Part shown: piece after piece, positions 7,653-18,094 of the stretch
Layout: the number at the start of each line of letters is the position of its first letter
How positions within the stretch are numbered: the stretch's first letter is position 1
NCBI RefSeq assembly: GCF_900110655.1
Contig: NZ_FOEQ01000005.1
Span: forward strand, 293,164-357,163
Length of the DNA: 64,000 nt
Reading direction: 5' to 3'
Origin: Pseudomonas soli
GTDB lineage: Bacteria; Pseudomonadota; Gammaproteobacteria; Pseudomonadales; Pseudomonadaceae
Position numbers and translations under genes: made by a program
The notes under the pieces: model-generated
Told to the model about the DNA's origin: nothing
Seen by the model: the letters and a program-made list of their open reading frames with translations, nothing else
Databases searched by the model: none

Positions 7653-10600
7653 ATGTCCAAGTTCTTCATCAATCGGCCGAACTTCGCCTGGGTCGTGGCG
7701 CTGTTCATATCCCTGGCCGGTTTGCTGGTGATCCCGGCGTTGCCGGTGGCCCAGTATCCCAGCGTGGCGCCGCCACAGATTTCCATCAATGCCGTCTACC
7801 CGGGCGCGTCCGCCAAGGTGATGGTCGAGTCGGTGACCAGCATCATCGAGGAGTCGCTCAACGGCGCCAAGGGCCTGCTGTACTACGAGTCCACCAACAA
7901 CTCCAACGGCGTGGCCGAGGTGATGGTGACGTTCCAGCCCGGCACCGACCCGGATATGGCCCAGGTCGATGTGCAGAACCGCCTGAAGAAGGCCGAGGCG
8001 CGCATGCCCCAGGCGGTACTGACCCAGGGTCTGAAGGTCGAGCAGGCCAGTTCCGGCTTCCTGCTGATGTACGCCCTGACCAGCGCCACCGGTGGCCGTG
8101 ACGACGTCACCAGCCTGGCCGACTATGCCGCGCGCAACATCAACAACGAGCTGCTGCGCGTACCCGGCGTGGGCAAGTTGCAGTTCTTCGCCTCCGAGGC
8201 GGCGATGCGGGTCTGGGTCGATCCGCAGAAGCTGGTGGGCTACGGCCTGTCCATCGACGACATCGGCAACGCCATTCGTGGCCAGAACGTTCAGGTACCC
8301 GCCGGCAGTTTCGGCAGCACGCCCGGAGCCAGCGAGCAGGAACTGACCGCGACCTTGGCCGTGCAGGGCACCCTGGAAACCCCCGAGGCCTTCGCCGGCA
8401 TCGTCCTGCGCGCCAACCCGGACGGCTCCAGCGTGCGCCTTGGCGATGTCGCGCGCCTGGCCATCGGCAGCGAGAACTACAATCTCTCGGCGCGCCTGGA
8501 CGGCAAGCCCGCCGTGGTCGCCGCTGTGCAGCTGGCGCCGGGCGCCAACGCCATCGAAACCGCGACCCTGGTCAAGGAGCGCCTGGCCGAGCTGTCGCAG
8601 TTCTTCCCCGACGGCGTCGAATACTCGGTGCCCTACGACACCTCGCGCTTCGTCGACGTGGCCATCGAGAAGGTGATCCACACCCTGATCGAGGCCATGG
8701 TGCTGGTGTTCCTGGTGATGTTCCTGTTCCTGCAGAACGTGCGCTACACCCTGATCCCGTCGATCGTGGTGCCAGTGTGCCTGCTGGGAACGCTGATGGT
8801 CATGAAGCTGCTGGGTTTCTCGGTGAACATGATGACCATGTTCGGCATGGTGCTGGCCATCGGTATCCTGGTGGACGACGCCATCGTCGTGGTGGAGAAC
8901 GTCGAGCGCTTGATGGCCGAGGAAGGGCTGTCGCCGGCGGAAGCCACCATCAAGGCGATGGGGCAGGTTTCCGGGGCGATCATTGGTATCACCATGGTGC
9001 TGGCGGCGGTGTTCCTGCCGTTGGCGTTCATGTCCGGTTCGGTCGGGGTGATTTACCAGCAGTTCTCCGTGTCGCTGGCGGTGTCGATCCTGTTCTCCGG
9101 CTTCCTGGCCCTGACCTTCACCCCGGCGCTGTGCGCCACGCTGCTCAAGCCTGTGGCCCATGGGCACCACGAGAGGGGCGGTTTCTTCGGTGCCTTCAAC
9201 CGCAGCTTCGCCCGTGTGACCGAGCGCTATTCGCTGATGAACAGTGCACTGGTGGCCCGTGCCGGGCGCTGGATGCTCGCCTATGTCGGCATCCTGGTGG
9301 TGCTGGGTTATTCCTACCTGCGCGTCCCGGAGGCCTTCGTGCCCGCCGAGGACCTCGGCTACGGCATCGTCGACGTACAACTACCGCCTGGCGCCAGCCG
9401 GGTGCGCACTGACCATACCGCCGAAGCGCTCGAGCAGTTCCTGATGTCTCGCGAGGCAGTGGCCAACTCGATCGTGGTGACCGGTTTCAGTTTCTCGGGC
9501 CAGGGAGAGAATGCCGCGCTGGCTTTCCCGACCTACAAGGACTGGTCGCAACGTGGCAAGGGCCAATCGGCGGCAGACGAAATCGTCGCGACCAACGAGC
9601 GCTTCGCGGCCAACGGCGACGGTGCCATCACCGCGGTCATGCCGCCGCCGATCGACGGCCTGGGCAACTCCGGCGGTTTCGCCCTGCGCTTGATGGACCG
9701 GGGCGGCCTGGGGCGTGAAGCGCTGCTGGCGGCCCGTGACCAGTTGCTGGCTCGAGCCAACGGCAACCCGGTGTTCCTGTACGCGATGATGGAAGGCCTG
9801 GCAGAAGCACCACAGTTGCGCGTCCAGATCGACCGCGACAAGGCACGCGCCCTGGGGGTGAACTTCGAGTCGATCAACAGCACCCTGGCCACCGCCTTCG
9901 GTTCGGCGGTGATCAACGACTTCACTAATGCCGGGCGCCAGCAGCGTGTGGTGGTGCAGGCCGAGCAGGGCGAGCGCATGACCCCGGAAAGCGTGCTGCG
10001 CCTGTACGCACCTAACGCCCGCGGCGAGCAAGTGCCGTTCAGTGCCTTCGCCACCACCCAGTGGGAGGAAGGGCCGGTGCAACTGGTGCGCTACAACGGC
10101 TACCCGTCGATCCGTATCGCCGGCGACGCCGCACCCGGCTACAGCACTGGCCAGGCGATGGCAGAGATGGAGCGCCTGGTCGGCGAGCTGCAACCCGGCA
10201 TCGGCTATGCCTGGACCGGCCTGTCCTACCAGGAGAAGGTCTCCAGTGGCCAGGCCGCCGGCCTGTTCGCCCTGGCCATCCTGGTGGTGTTCCTGCTGCT
10301 GGTGGCGCTGTACGAGAGCTGGGCGATCCCGCTGACGGTGATGCTGATCGTGCCGATCGGCGCCTTGGGCGCGGTCTGGGCGGTACTGCTCACCGGCATG
10401 CCCAACGATGTGTACTTCAAGGTCGGCCTGATCACCATCATCGGCCTTGCGGCGAAGAACGCCATCCTGATCGTCGAGTTCGCCAAGGAGCTGTGGGAGA
10501 AGGGTTACAGCTTGAGCGACGCCGCCATTGAAGCCGCGCGCCTGCGTTTCCGCCCGATCGTGATGACCTCCATGGCCTTCATCCTCGGCGTGGTGCCCCT

Positions 10601-10781
10601 GGCCATCGCCACTGGCGCCGGCGCGGCCAGCCAGCGTGCCATCGGTACCGGGGTGATTGGCGGCATGCTCAGCGCCACCTTGCTGGGCGTGGTGTTCGTG
10701 CCGATCTGTTTCGTCTGGGTGCTCAAGCTGCTCAAGCGCAAGCCGGCCCCTGTGCAACATGCTGTCGAGGTGACGAAGTGA
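7653..10781 (+). CDS. mexD: RND efflux inner-membrane pump, MexD-like
   Basis: A 1042-residue HAE1 resistance-nodulation-division transporter with the usual duplicated arrangement of twelve membrane segments and two large periplasmic loops. The TM4 proton-relay motif [18 protein letters not shown] carries the paired Asp residues. The conserved start [20 protein letters not shown] is present. It exports amphiphilic drugs through MexC and OprJ. It starts 15 bp after mexC with GAGG upstream, and its stop overlaps the likely GTG start of oprJ. Length and motifs indicate a functional pump. Confidence 0.93.
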   Translation: MSKFFINRPNFAWVVALFISLAGLLVIPALPVAQYPSVAPPQISINAVYPGASAKVMVESVTSIIEESLNGAKGLLYYESTNNSNGVAEVMVTFQPGTDPDMAQVDVQNRLKKAEARMPQAVLTQGLKVEQASSGFLLMYALTSATGGRDDVTSLADYAARNINNELLRVPGVGKLQFFASEAAMRVWVDPQKLVGYGLSIDDIGNAIRGQNVQVPAGSFGSTPGASEQELTATLAVQGTLETPEAFAGIVLRANPDGSSVRLGDVARLAIGSENYNLSARLDGKPAVVAAVQLAPGANAIETATLVKERLAELSQFFPDGVEYSVPYDTSRFVDVAIEKVIHTLIEAMVLVFLVMFLFLQNVRYTLIPSIVVPVCLLGTLMVMKLLGFSVNMMTMFGMVLAIGILVDDAIVVVENVERLMAEEGLSPAEATIKAMGQVSGAIIGITMVLAAVFLPLAFMSGSVGVIYQQFSVSLAVSILFSGFLALTFTPALCATLLKPVAHGHHERGGFFGAFNRSFARVTERYSLMNSALVARAGRWMLAYVGILVVLGYSYLRVPEAFVPAEDLGYGIVDVQLPPGASRVRTDHTAEALEQFLMSREAVANSIVVTGFSFSGQGENAALAFPTYKDWSQRGKGQSAADEIVATNERFAANGDGAITAVMPPPIDGLGNSGGFALRLMDRGGLGREALLAARDQLLARANGNPVFLYAMMEGLAEAPQLRVQIDRDKARALGVNFESINSTLATAFGSAVINDFTNAGRQQRVVVQAEQGERMTPESVLRLYAPNARGEQVPFSAFATTQWEEGPVQLVRYNGYPSIRIAGDAAPGYSTGQAMAEMERLVGELQPGIGYAWTGLSYQEKVSSGQAAGLFALAILVVFLLLVALYESWAIPLTVMLIVPIGALGAVWAVLLTGMPNDVYFKVGLITIIGLAAKNAILIVEFAKELWEKGYSLSDAAIEAARLRFRPIVMTSMAFILGVVPLAIATGAGAASQRAIGTGVIGGMLSATLLGVVFVPICFVWVLKLLKRKPAPVQHAVEVTK

Positions 10782-12184
10782 TAGTCATGGGTAAATGTGC
10801 ACTCCCGTTCGCGCTGGCCGTTACCCTGGTCGGCTGCTCCCTGGCACCGACCTACCAGCGCCCGGAGGCGCCGGTGGCGGCTGCCTGGGGCGATGCCGCC
10901 GGCCATCATGGCAAGTCGGTGGAGCAGCTGGACTGGCAGGCGTTCATCGTCGATCCGGCCTTGCGTCAACTGGTCACCACGGCACTGGACAACAACCGCT
11001 CCCTGCGTCAGACCCTGCTCGACATCGAGCAGGCCCGAGCGCAATACCGTATCCAGCGGGCCGATCGGGTACCAGGCCTGAACGCCGGTGCCTCCGGTAA
11101 CCGCCAGCACCTGCCGGCGGACCTGTCGAACAACGGCAGGGAAGGGGTCAGCAGCAGTTACCAGGTGGGGCTGTCGCTGCCAGAGTACGAAGTGGACCTG
11201 TTCGGTCGGGTCAAGAGCCTGAGCGATGCGGCGCTGGAGCAGTACCTGGCCACCGAGGAAGTCGGCCGTGCCGCGCGCATCGCGCTGATCGCTGATGTCA
11301 CCCAGGCCTACCTGACCCTGGACGGTGCCGAACGGCGCCTGACGCTGACTCGCCAGACCCTGGCCAGCCGCGAGGACTCGCTGGCCCTGGTCGGCCAGCG
11401 GCGCGCCGCTGGCACGGCCACGGCGCTGGACCACCAGGAGGCGCTGGGGCTGGTCGAGCAGTCACGGGCCGAGCTCGAAGGTATCGTGCGCGAGCAGCGC
11501 CAGGCCTACAACGCCCTGGCGCTGCTGCTGGGCAGCGCCGAGGCGGCCAAGGCGATTCCCGCCGAGCGGATGCAGGCGCCGATGGTCCTGCAGGACATCG
11601 CCCCAGGCGCGCCGTCGGCGCTGATCGAGCGCCGCCCGGACATCCTGGCCGCCGAGCACCGGCTGCGGGCGCGCAATGCCGATATCGGCGCGGCGCGGGC
11701 GGCGTTCTTCCCGCGGATCAGCCTGACCGGCAGTTTCGGCACTTCCAGCGCGCAGATGTCCGGGTTGTTCGACGGCGGCTCGCGTAGCTGGACGTTCATG
11801 CCGCAACTGTCGCTGCCGCTGTTCGACGCCGGGCGCAACAAGGCCGGCCTGAGCCTGGCCGAGGCGCGCAAGGATTCGGCGGTGGCCGCTTACGAAGGCA
11901 CGATCCAGAGCGCCTTCCGCGAAGTGGCCGACGCCCTGGCCGCCACCGATACCTTGCGCCGCGAGGAAGCCGCGCGGCGCGCCCTGGCCGACACCAGCCG
12001 GGCGACCGTGGCGCTGGCCAAGGCGCGCTATGAGGGCGGGGTGGACAACCACCTGCGCTACCTGGACGCGCAGCGCAACGGCTATGTCAACGAAGCGGCG
12101 TTCATCCAGGCCAGCACCCAGCGCCAGCTGGCACTGGTCGATCTGTTCCGTGCCTTGGGCGGTGGCTGGCCGGCCCAAGGTTGA
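10778..12184 (+). CDS. oprJ: Outer-membrane efflux channel, OprJ-like lipoprotein
   Basis: A 468-residue TolC-type channel. Lipobox LVGCS near residue 20 follows a short signal sequence. Two outer-membrane efflux repeats are present, with signatures [20 protein letters not shown] and [20 protein letters not shown]. It agrees well with P. aeruginosa OprJ from memory. GTG 10778 is chosen because GAGG lies seven bases upstream and the start overlaps the mexD stop (GTGA); ATG 10787 is an alternative. It is the last gene of the operon and is followed by a strong terminator. Confidence 0.92.
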   Translation: MIVMGKCALPFALAVTLVGCSLAPTYQRPEAPVAAAWGDAAGHHGKSVEQLDWQAFIVDPALRQLVTTALDNNRSLRQTLLDIEQARAQYRIQRADRVPGLNAGASGNRQHLPADLSNNGREGVSSSYQVGLSLPEYEVDLFGRVKSLSDAALEQYLATEEVGRAARIALIADVTQAYLTLDGAERRLTLTRQTLASREDSLALVGQRRAAGTATALDHQEALGLVEQSRAELEGIVREQRQAYNALALLLGSAEAAKAIPAERMQAPMVLQDIAPGAPSALIERRPDILAAEHRLRARNADIGAARAAFFPRISLTGSFGTSSAQMSGLFDGGSRSWTFMPQLSLPLFDAGRNKAGLSLAEARKDSAVAAYEGTIQSAFREVADALAATDTLRREEAARRALADTSRATVALAKARYEGGVDNHLRYLDAQRNGYVNEAAFIQASTQRQLALVDLFRALGGGWPAQG

Positions 12185-12217
12185 AATGCCTCCTTTGGTT
12201 GGGAAGTCCAACCGCTT

Positions 12218-12253
12218 GGCCCCAGGTGTCCCTGCCTTGGGGCCTTTTTTTTT
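12218..12253 (+). terminator. Rho-independent terminator after oprJ
   Basis: GGCCCCAGG pairs with CCTTGGGGCC across a short loop and is followed immediately by a run of at least ten T residues. It ends the mexCD-oprJ operon. Confidence 0.9.
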
Positions 12254-12281
12254 GCCCGCGATAGGGCCGAGCAGGCGAGCG

Positions 12282-12857
12282 TTAATCGCGCAACAGATCC
12301 GGACTGTTGAAGTTGCTCAACCGCGCATCGTCCCCGGCACACCCCAACCCCTGCACATTCGCCTGCAGCAAGGCCTTCTGCAAACTCCGCTCACCCGCCT
12401 GCCAGGCGTGCTCCAGCAATGGCAATACGCGCCGGGGCAACACACTGAACATCGGCTGCCAATACCCACCCTGGCGCACCATGGCCGCGCTGTCATGCGC
12501 CTCGGCCAGGCGCAGCAGGTCCTCGACCAGCGCCCGGTCGATGCGCGGCGCATCGCAGGCCAGCACTACCACCCATTCGTGCCGGGCTGCCCTGAGCCCG
12601 CTGATCACGCCGGCCAGCGGACCGGGAAAGTCCGCTTCGGCGTCGGTGACGAGCTGGTCGGCGTAGATTGCGTAGGCCGCCTGGTTGCGGTTGCAGGAGA
12701 TCACCAGGTCATCGCTCAACGCCCGCACAGCGCGCTGCACATGCGCCACCAACGGCTCGCCGCGCCAGGGCACCAGCCCCTTGTCGCGCCCGCCCATGCG
12801 CTGGCCACGGCCGCCGGCGAGGATAAGGATGGAGCAGGGGGGAAGAACGTCGGGCAT
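12282..12857 (-). CDS. mobA: Molybdenum cofactor guanylyltransferase MobA
   Basis: A 191-residue nucleotidyltransferase with the N-terminal GTP-binding signature LAGGRGQRMGGRDKGLVPW and the metal-binding motif VLACDAPRID near residue 100. It transfers GMP from GTP to molybdopterin, giving the guanine dinucleotide cofactor of DMSO-reductase-family enzymes. Length and motifs are normal for the family. Transcription of the upstream RND operon ends at a terminator whose T-run touches this start codon. No other molybdenum cofactor gene is in the window. Confidence 0.95.
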   Translation of the reverse strand: MPDVLPPCSILILAGGRGQRMGGRDKGLVPWRGEPLVAHVQRAVRALSDDLVISCNRNQAAYAIYADQLVTDAEADFPGPLAGVISGLRAARHEWVVVLACDAPRIDRALVEDLLRLAEAHDSAAMVRQGGYWQPMFSVLPRRVLPLLEHAWQAGERSLQKALLQANVQGLGCAGDDARLSNFNSPDLLRD

Positions 12858-12858
12858 G

Positions 12859-12892
12859 AAAAAGGGTTCCGGGCAGTCAATGCCGGGAACCC
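12859..12892 (-). terminator. Intrinsic terminator of the second RND operon, abutting mobA
   Basis: Read on the minus strand, GGGTTCCCGGC and GCCCGGAACCC pair (10 of 11 positions) around a 7-base loop and are followed by TTTTT, ending one base before the mobA ATG. It ends the RND/adaptor operon coming from 17228. Confidence 0.8.
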
Positions 12893-12918
12893 TCCCATTT
12901 ACCGCAGGGCTTGTCCAG

Positions 12919-15900
12919 TCAGGCCTGGTGGCTGGCCACCTGCGCCGCCTTGGTCTTGCCGCGCCTGGCCAGGCGCATCACCACGACGAAGAACACCGGC
13001 ACGAACACCACGGCGAAGGTGGCGCTGAGCATGCCGCCGATCACCCCGGTGCCGATGGCTTGCTGGCTGGCCGAGCTGGCGCCGCTGGCGATGGCCAGTG
13101 GCACCACGCCAAGGATGAACGCCAGCGACGTCATCACGATCGGGCGCAGGCGCAGGCGCGCGGCCTGGATCGCTGCGTCCGCCGCATCGACGCCCTGGTC
13201 CACCAGGTCCTTGGCGAACTCGATGATCAGGATGGCATTCTTCGCCGACAGGCCGATCAGGGTGATCAGGCCGACCTTGAAGAACACGTCGTTGGGCAGG
13301 CCGCGCAGGGTCACCGCGAGCACCGCGCCGAGCACCCCCAGCGGTACCACCAGCAGCACCGCGGTGGGGATCGACCAGCTTTCGTACAGCGCGGCCAGGC
13401 ACAGGAACACCACCAGCAGCGACAGCGCCATCAGCAGTGGCGCCTGACTGCCGGACAGGCGTTCCTGCAGCGACAGGCCGGTCCACTCCAGGCCGGCACC
13501 TGCCGGCAGTTGCGCCACCAGGCGCTCTATCTCGGCCATGGCTTCGCCCGAACTGTAGCCGGCCGCCGGCTCGCCGGAAATCGACACCGCCGGGTAGCCG
13601 TTGTAGCGGGTCAGCTGCACCGGGCCGGACTGCCAGCGGGCGCTGACGAAGGCGCCCAGGGGCACCATCTTGCCGCTGCTGTTGCGCACGTGGATCTTCA
13701 GCAGGTCCTCGACCTGGCTGCGCCGGTCGCCTTCGGCCTGCACCACCACCCGCTGCATGCGGCCCTGGTTGGGGAAGTCGTTGACGTAGTTCGACCCCAC
13801 CGCGGTGTCGAGCACCGCGCCGATATCGGCAAACGACACGCCCAGGGCGTTGGCCTGGCGGCGGTCCACTTCCAGCTCGACCTGAGGGCTCTCCGCCAGA
13901 GATGCTTCGCGCACGTTGACCAGCACCTTGCTCTTGCGCGCGGCGTCCAGCAGTTGGTCGCGAGCTTCCATCAGCCCGGTGTGGCCCATGCCGCCGCGGT
14001 CCTGCAGGCGGAACTCGAAACCGGTCGACTCGCCCAGGCCGTCCACCGGCGGCGGCAACACCGCATAGGCGATGGCGTCCTTGAGCTGGGTGAAGGCCAT
14101 GGTGGCGCGCTCGGCGATCGACTGCGCGCTGTCGTCGCCACCGCGTTCGGACCAGTCCTTGAGCGTGGTGAAGGCCAGCGCCGCGTTCTGCCCGCTGCCG
14201 GAGAAGCTGAAACCGAGGATCAGCGTGGTGTTGGCCACGCCGGGCTCTTCGGCGTTGTGCGCCTCGATCTGCTGCCCGACCTCGATGGTCCGTGCCTGGC
14301 TGGCGCCCGGCGGCAGCTGGATGTCGGTGATGGTGTAGCCCTGGTCCTCGGTAGGCAGGAAGGCGGTGGGCAGCTGGCTGAAGCCGTACACCAGCACGCC
14401 GACCAGCGCGGCATACACCAGCAGATAGCGACCGCTGCGGGCCAGGGCGTGGGTCACCCAGCGCTGGTAGCCATTGCTCATGCCTTCGAAGCGGCGGTTG
14501 AACCAGCCGAAGAAACCCTTGCGCTCATGATGCTCGCCTTTCTCCAGCGGTTTGAGCAGGGTGGCGCACAGGGCCGGGGTCAGGCTCAGGGCGAGGAACG
14601 CCGAGAACAGGATCGACACCGCCATCGACACCGAGAACTGCTGGTAGATCACCCCCACCGAACCTTGCATGAAGGCCATCGGCAGGAATACCGCTACCAG
14701 TACCAGGGTGATGCCGACGATGGCGCCGCTGATCTGGCCCATGGCCTTGCGCGTGGCTTCCTTGGGCGGCAGGCCTTCCTCGGCCATGATCCGCTCGACG
14801 TTTTCCACCACGACGATGGCGTCGTCCACCAGGATACCGATGGCCAGCACCATGCCGAACAGGGTCAGTACGTTGACCGAGAAACCCAGCACGTTCATCA
14901 CCGCGAAGGTGCCCATCAGCGCCACCGGCACCACCAGGGTCGGAATCAGCGTGTAACGGAAGTTCTGCAGGAACAGGAACATCACCGCGAACACCAGCAC
15001 CATGGCCTCGAGCAGGGTGTTGATCACCTGCTTGATCGAGACCTTGACGAAGGGCGAGGTGTCGTAGGGGATGTCGTACTTCACCCCGGCCGGGAAGTAG
15101 CGCGCCAGCTCGTCGAGCTTCTGCTTGACCAGGGTCGCGGTTTCCATGGCGTTGGCGCCGGGCGACAACTTGACGCTGAAGGCGCTGGTGGCCTTGCCGT
15201 TGAGGCGGGTGCCGTACTGGTATTCCTGGGCCCCGATCTCGACCCGCGCCACGTCACCGACAGTGACCGTGGAACCGTCGGTGTTGGCGCGCAGGACGAT
15301 GGCGGCGAACTCCTCTGGGGTGCTCAGCTGGCCCTTGACCACCACGTTGGCGGTAATCTCCTGGGTCGGTCGGCTCGGCAGGTCGCCAATGCTGCCGGGG
15401 GCGACCTGGGCGTTCTGCGCGGCGATGGCCTCGGCCACGTCATTGGGCGTGAGGTTGAAGCCAACCAGCTTGGCCGGGTCGATCCAGATGCGCATGGCCC
15501 GTTCGGAGCCATACAGCTGCGCCTTGCCGACACCCTTGAGGCGACGGATCTCGTTCATCACGTTGCGCGCGAGGATGTCCGACAGGGCGATCTCGTCGAG
15601 GCTGCCGTCCTCGGAGGTGAGGGTGGCCAGCAACAGGAAACCGGTGGACACCTTCTCGACCTGCAGGCCTTGCTGGGTGACCGGGCGCGGCAGGCGCGAC
15701 TCGATTACCTTGAGGCGGTTCTGCACGTCCACCTGGGCCATGTCCGGGTTGGTGCCAGGCTGGAAGCTGGCGGTGATGGTGGCGCTGCCCAGGCTGCTCT
15801 GCGATTCGAAATAGAGCAGGTTGTCGGCACCGTTGAGCTCCTGCTCGATGATGCTGACCACGCTCTCGTCCATGGTCGCCGCCGAGGCGCCGGGGTAGAC

Positions 15901-16041
15901 GGCGTAGATTTCCACCTGCGGCGGGGCCACGTCGGGATACTGGGCCACCGGCAACTGTGGGATGGCCAGGGCGCCGACCAAGAGGATGAACAGGGCGACC
16001 ACCCAGGCGAACACCGGGCGGTCGATGAAGAACTGCGGCAT
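12919..16041 (-). CDS. RND multidrug efflux inner-membrane pump (HAE1 family)
   Basis: A 1040-residue AcrB/MexB-type transporter: conserved start [22 protein letters not shown]4 motif [18 protein letters not shown] with the two proton-relay aspartates, and NDVFFKVGLITLIGLSAKNA in the second half. It forms the inner-membrane pump with the adaptor gene encoded 11 bp upstream. No outer-membrane channel gene is linked, so it probably borrows one. A divergent two-component system (17387-19393) is the likely local regulator. The sequence gives no firm paralogue name; intact function is likely. Confidence 0.93.
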   Translation of the reverse strand: MPQFFIDRPVFAWVVALFILLVGALAIPQLPVAQYPDVAPPQVEIYAVYPGASAATMDESVVSIIEQELNGADNLLYFESQSSLGSATITASFQPGTNPDMAQVDVQNRLKVIESRLPRPVTQQGLQVEKVSTGFLLLATLTSEDGSLDEIALSDILARNVMNEIRRLKGVGKAQLYGSERAMRIWIDPAKLVGFNLTPNDVAEAIAAQNAQVAPGSIGDLPSRPTQEITANVVVKGQLSTPEEFAAIVLRANTDGSTVTVGDVARVEIGAQEYQYGTRLNGKATSAFSVKLSPGANAMETATLVKQKLDELARYFPAGVKYDIPYDTSPFVKVSIKQVINTLLEAMVLVFAVMFLFLQNFRYTLIPTLVVPVALMGTFAVMNVLGFSVNVLTLFGMVLAIGILVDDAIVVVENVERIMAEEGLPPKEATRKAMGQISGAIVGITLVLVAVFLPMAFMQGSVGVIYQQFSVSMAVSILFSAFLALSLTPALCATLLKPLEKGEHHERKGFFGWFNRRFEGMSNGYQRWVTHALARSGRYLLVYAALVGVLVYGFSQLPTAFLPTEDQGYTITDIQLPPGASQARTIEVGQQIEAHNAEEPGVANTTLILGFSFSGSGQNAALAFTTLKDWSERGGDDSAQSIAERATMAFTQLKDAIAYAVLPPPVDGLGESTGFEFRLQDRGGMGHTGLMEARDQLLDAARKSKVLVNVREASLAESPQVELEVDRRQANALGVSFADIGAVLDTAVGSNYVNDFPNQGRMQRVVVQAEGDRRSQVEDLLKIHVRNSSGKMVPLGAFVSARWQSGPVQLTRYNGYPAVSISGEPAAGYSSGEAMAEIERLVAQLPAGAGLEWTGLSLQERLSGSQAPLLMALSLLVVFLCLAALYESWSIPTAVLLVVPLGVLGAVLAVTLRGLPNDVFFKVGLITLIGLSAKNAILIIEFAKDLVDQGVDAADAAIQAARLRLRPIVMTSLAFILGVVPLAIASGASSASQQAIGTGVIGGMLSATFAVVFVPVFFVVVMRLARRGKTKAAQVASHQA

Positions 16042-16052
16042 GGATCAGGCCC

Positions 16053-17228
16053 TCATTGGCCGTTGTGTTGGGCGACTGCGGTGGCGCCTGGTTGTTCGTC
16101 GACTTGCACCTGGTCGCCGGCCTTGACGTGTTGCAGGCCCTCGACCACCACGCGGTCACCTGGGGCCAGCCCCTCGCTGACGATCCAGCGGTCACCCTGG
16201 GCGCTGCCCAGGGTCACCTGGCGTTCGCTGATGCGGTCCTGCTGGTCGACCAGCAGCACCTTGGGCACACCGGCGCTGTCGCGCAGGATGGCGCGTTGCG
16301 GCACGCTGATGCCTTGAGGCTGCACGGCCTGGTCCAGGCGCACGCGCACATAGCTGCCGGGCAGCAGGTCGAGGTCCGGGTTGGGGAACTCGCTGCGCAG
16401 GGTGATCTGGTTGGTGCTCGGGTCGACGCTGATATCGGAGAACAGCAGCTTGCCGGCCAGCGGGTAGGCGCTGCCATCGTCCTGGATCAGCGTGGCCTTG
16501 ACCTGGTCGCGGCCCACCTGCTGCAGCTCGCCGGCACGCAGCGAGCGGCGCAGGGCGTTGAGTTCGCGGGTCGACTGGGTGACGTCGGCGTGGATCGGGT
16601 TCAACTGCTGGATGGTGGCCAGCGGCGTGGTCTCGCTCTGGCCGACCAGCGCGCCCTCGGTCACCAGGGCGCGGCCGATGCGCCCGGAGATCGGTGCGGT
16701 GACGGTGGCGTAGCCCAGGTTCAGGCGCGCGCGTTCCAGCGCCGCCTTGGCTTCGCCGACCGCGGCGTCGGCCTGGAGGAAGGCGGCGCGGGCGTTGTCG
16801 TACTCCTGGCGGCTGACGGCCTTGTCGTCGACCAGTTCGCGGTAGCGTTGCTCCTGCAGGCGCGCCTGGTACAGCGTCGCCTCGGCCTTGGCCAGGGTGG
16901 CGCGGGCGCTGTCGAAGTCGGCCTTGAACGGCGCCGGATCGATCAGGAACAGCACATCGCCCTGTTTGACGTCGCTGCCTTCGCGGTACACCCGCTTGAG
17001 CACCACCCCGGCCACCCGGGCGCGCACCTCGGCGGTGCGAGGGGCAAGGATGCGGCCGCTGAGTTCGGTGCTGATGGCCAGCGGCTGCACGGCAAGGGTT
17101 TCGACCCGGACCTGGGAGGGCGGGGCCTTTTCTTCCTGCTCGGCGGCGTCGTTGCAAGCGGCCAGGGAAAGGGTCATCAGCGCCAGCAGCGCCAGAGGGC
17201 GCAGGCGCAAAGCACGGAGCGTGGACAT
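16053..17228 (-). CDS. RND efflux periplasmic adaptor lipoprotein
   Basis: A 391-residue membrane-fusion protein. Its signal peptide ends in the lipobox LAAC (Cys about residue 25). The lipoyl/hairpin core includes APRTAEVRARVAGVVLKRVY and LNLGYATVTAPISGRIGRAL. It is the first gene of a two-gene minus-strand operon and couples the following pump to an unlinked outer-membrane channel. The 158-bp region to the divergent response regulator at 17387 should hold both promoters. Confidence 0.92.
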   Translation of the reverse strand: MSTLRALRLRPLALLALMTLSLAACNDAAEQEEKAPPSQVRVETLAVQPLAISTELSGRILAPRTAEVRARVAGVVLKRVYREGSDVKQGDVLFLIDPAPFKADFDSARATLAKAEATLYQARLQEQRYRELVDDKAVSRQEYDNARAAFLQADAAVGEAKAALERARLNLGYATVTAPISGRIGRALVTEGALVGQSETTPLATIQQLNPIHADVTQSTRELNALRRSLRAGELQQVGRDQVKATLIQDDGSAYPLAGKLLFSDISVDPSTNQITLRSEFPNPDLDLLPGSYVRVRLDQAVQPQGISVPQRAILRDSAGVPKVLLVDQQDRISERQVTLGSAQGDRWIVSEGLAPGDRVVVEGLQHVKAGDQVQVDEQPGATAVAQHNGQ

Positions 17229-17386
17229 ACGGATCTTCCAGGTTTGATCCAGCGTATGCTAAAGCAGCCGTTCGGGTGGCGGCTGTTAAGCTGTGTTGGG
17301 CGTGTGTGAAAAAGTGTGAACAATCGGCGGTGGCCCGCCCGGGATTCTATATCCTGCCTTACTTCAATCTTTCGTCAAATCCCCTT

Positions 17387-18088
17387 ATGCCGAACATTCT
17401 CCTGGTCGAAGACGACAGCGCGTTGTCCGAACTGATCGCCAGCTACCTGCAACGCAACGATTTCCATGTCCGGGTGATTGCCCGCGGCGACCATGTTCTG
17501 GACGAATTCCGCCGGCAGAAGCCGGACCTGGTGATACTCGACCTGATGCTGCCGGGCCTGGACGGCCTGCAGGTATGCCGCCTGCTGCGCCAGGAGACGC
17601 AGAGCCTGCCGATCCTCATGTTGACCGCCCGCGACGACAGCCACGACCAGGTGCTGGGGCTGGAGATGGGCGCCGACGACTACGTCACCAAGCCGTGCGA
17701 GCCCCGCGTGTTGCTGGCCAGGGTGCGCACGTTGCTGCGCCGCAGCAGCGTCAACGAGCCGCGCCTGGACTGCGACCTGATCCAGATCGGCGGCCTGTGC
17801 ATCGACCTGGCCGAGCGCACGGTCAACTGGCGCGGCGAAGAAGTGGAGCTGTCGAGCGGCGAATACAACCTGCTGGTGGTGCTGGCGCGCAACGCCGGCG
17901 AGGTGATGAGCCGTGACCGCATCCTCCAGCAATTGCGCGGTATCGAGTTCAACGGCACCGACCGCTCGGTGGACGTGGCCATCTCCAAGCTGCGCCGACG
18001 TTTCGACGACAGCGCCGGCGAGGCGCGCAAGATCAAGACCGTATGGGGCAAGGGCTACCTGTTCAGCCGCGTCGAGTGGGAGTACTGA
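17387..18088 (+). CDS. OmpR-family response regulator (RstA-like)
   Basis: A 233-residue protein. The receiver domain runs over residues 1-115, with acidic pocket E8-D9-D10, phosphoacceptor D52 in VILDLMLPG, and Lys in YVTKPCEP. A winged-helix DNA-binding domain ends in KIKTVWGKGYLFS. ATG 17387 is the only start that keeps the canonical PNILLVEDD opening. It lies 6 bp ahead of the sensor kinase and diverges from the RND operon, suggesting control of that pump; the target is inferred from position. Confidence 0.92.
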   Translation: MPNILLVEDDSALSELIASYLQRNDFHVRVIARGDHVLDEFRRQKPDLVILDLMLPGLDGLQVCRLLRQETQSLPILMLTARDDSHDQVLGLEMGADDYVTKPCEPRVLLARVRTLLRRSSVNEPRLDCDLIQIGGLCIDLAERTVNWRGEEVELSSGEYNLLVVLARNAGEVMSRDRILQQLRGIEFNGTDRSVDVAISKLRRRFDDSAGEARKIKTVWGKGYLFSRVEWEY

Positions 18089-18094
18089 TACGCC

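Noticed and set aside
6492..9380. Very long minus-strand reading frame opposite mexC/mexD (962 codons)
   Set aside because: Rich in His, Gln, Gly and Arg, with no family motif; it is the antisense of GC-rich RND genes that have complete motifs.
12685..16317. 1210-codon plus-strand frame opposite the second RND pump
   Set aside because: Antisense artefact of high GC third positions; the minus strand encodes a full, motif-complete transporter.
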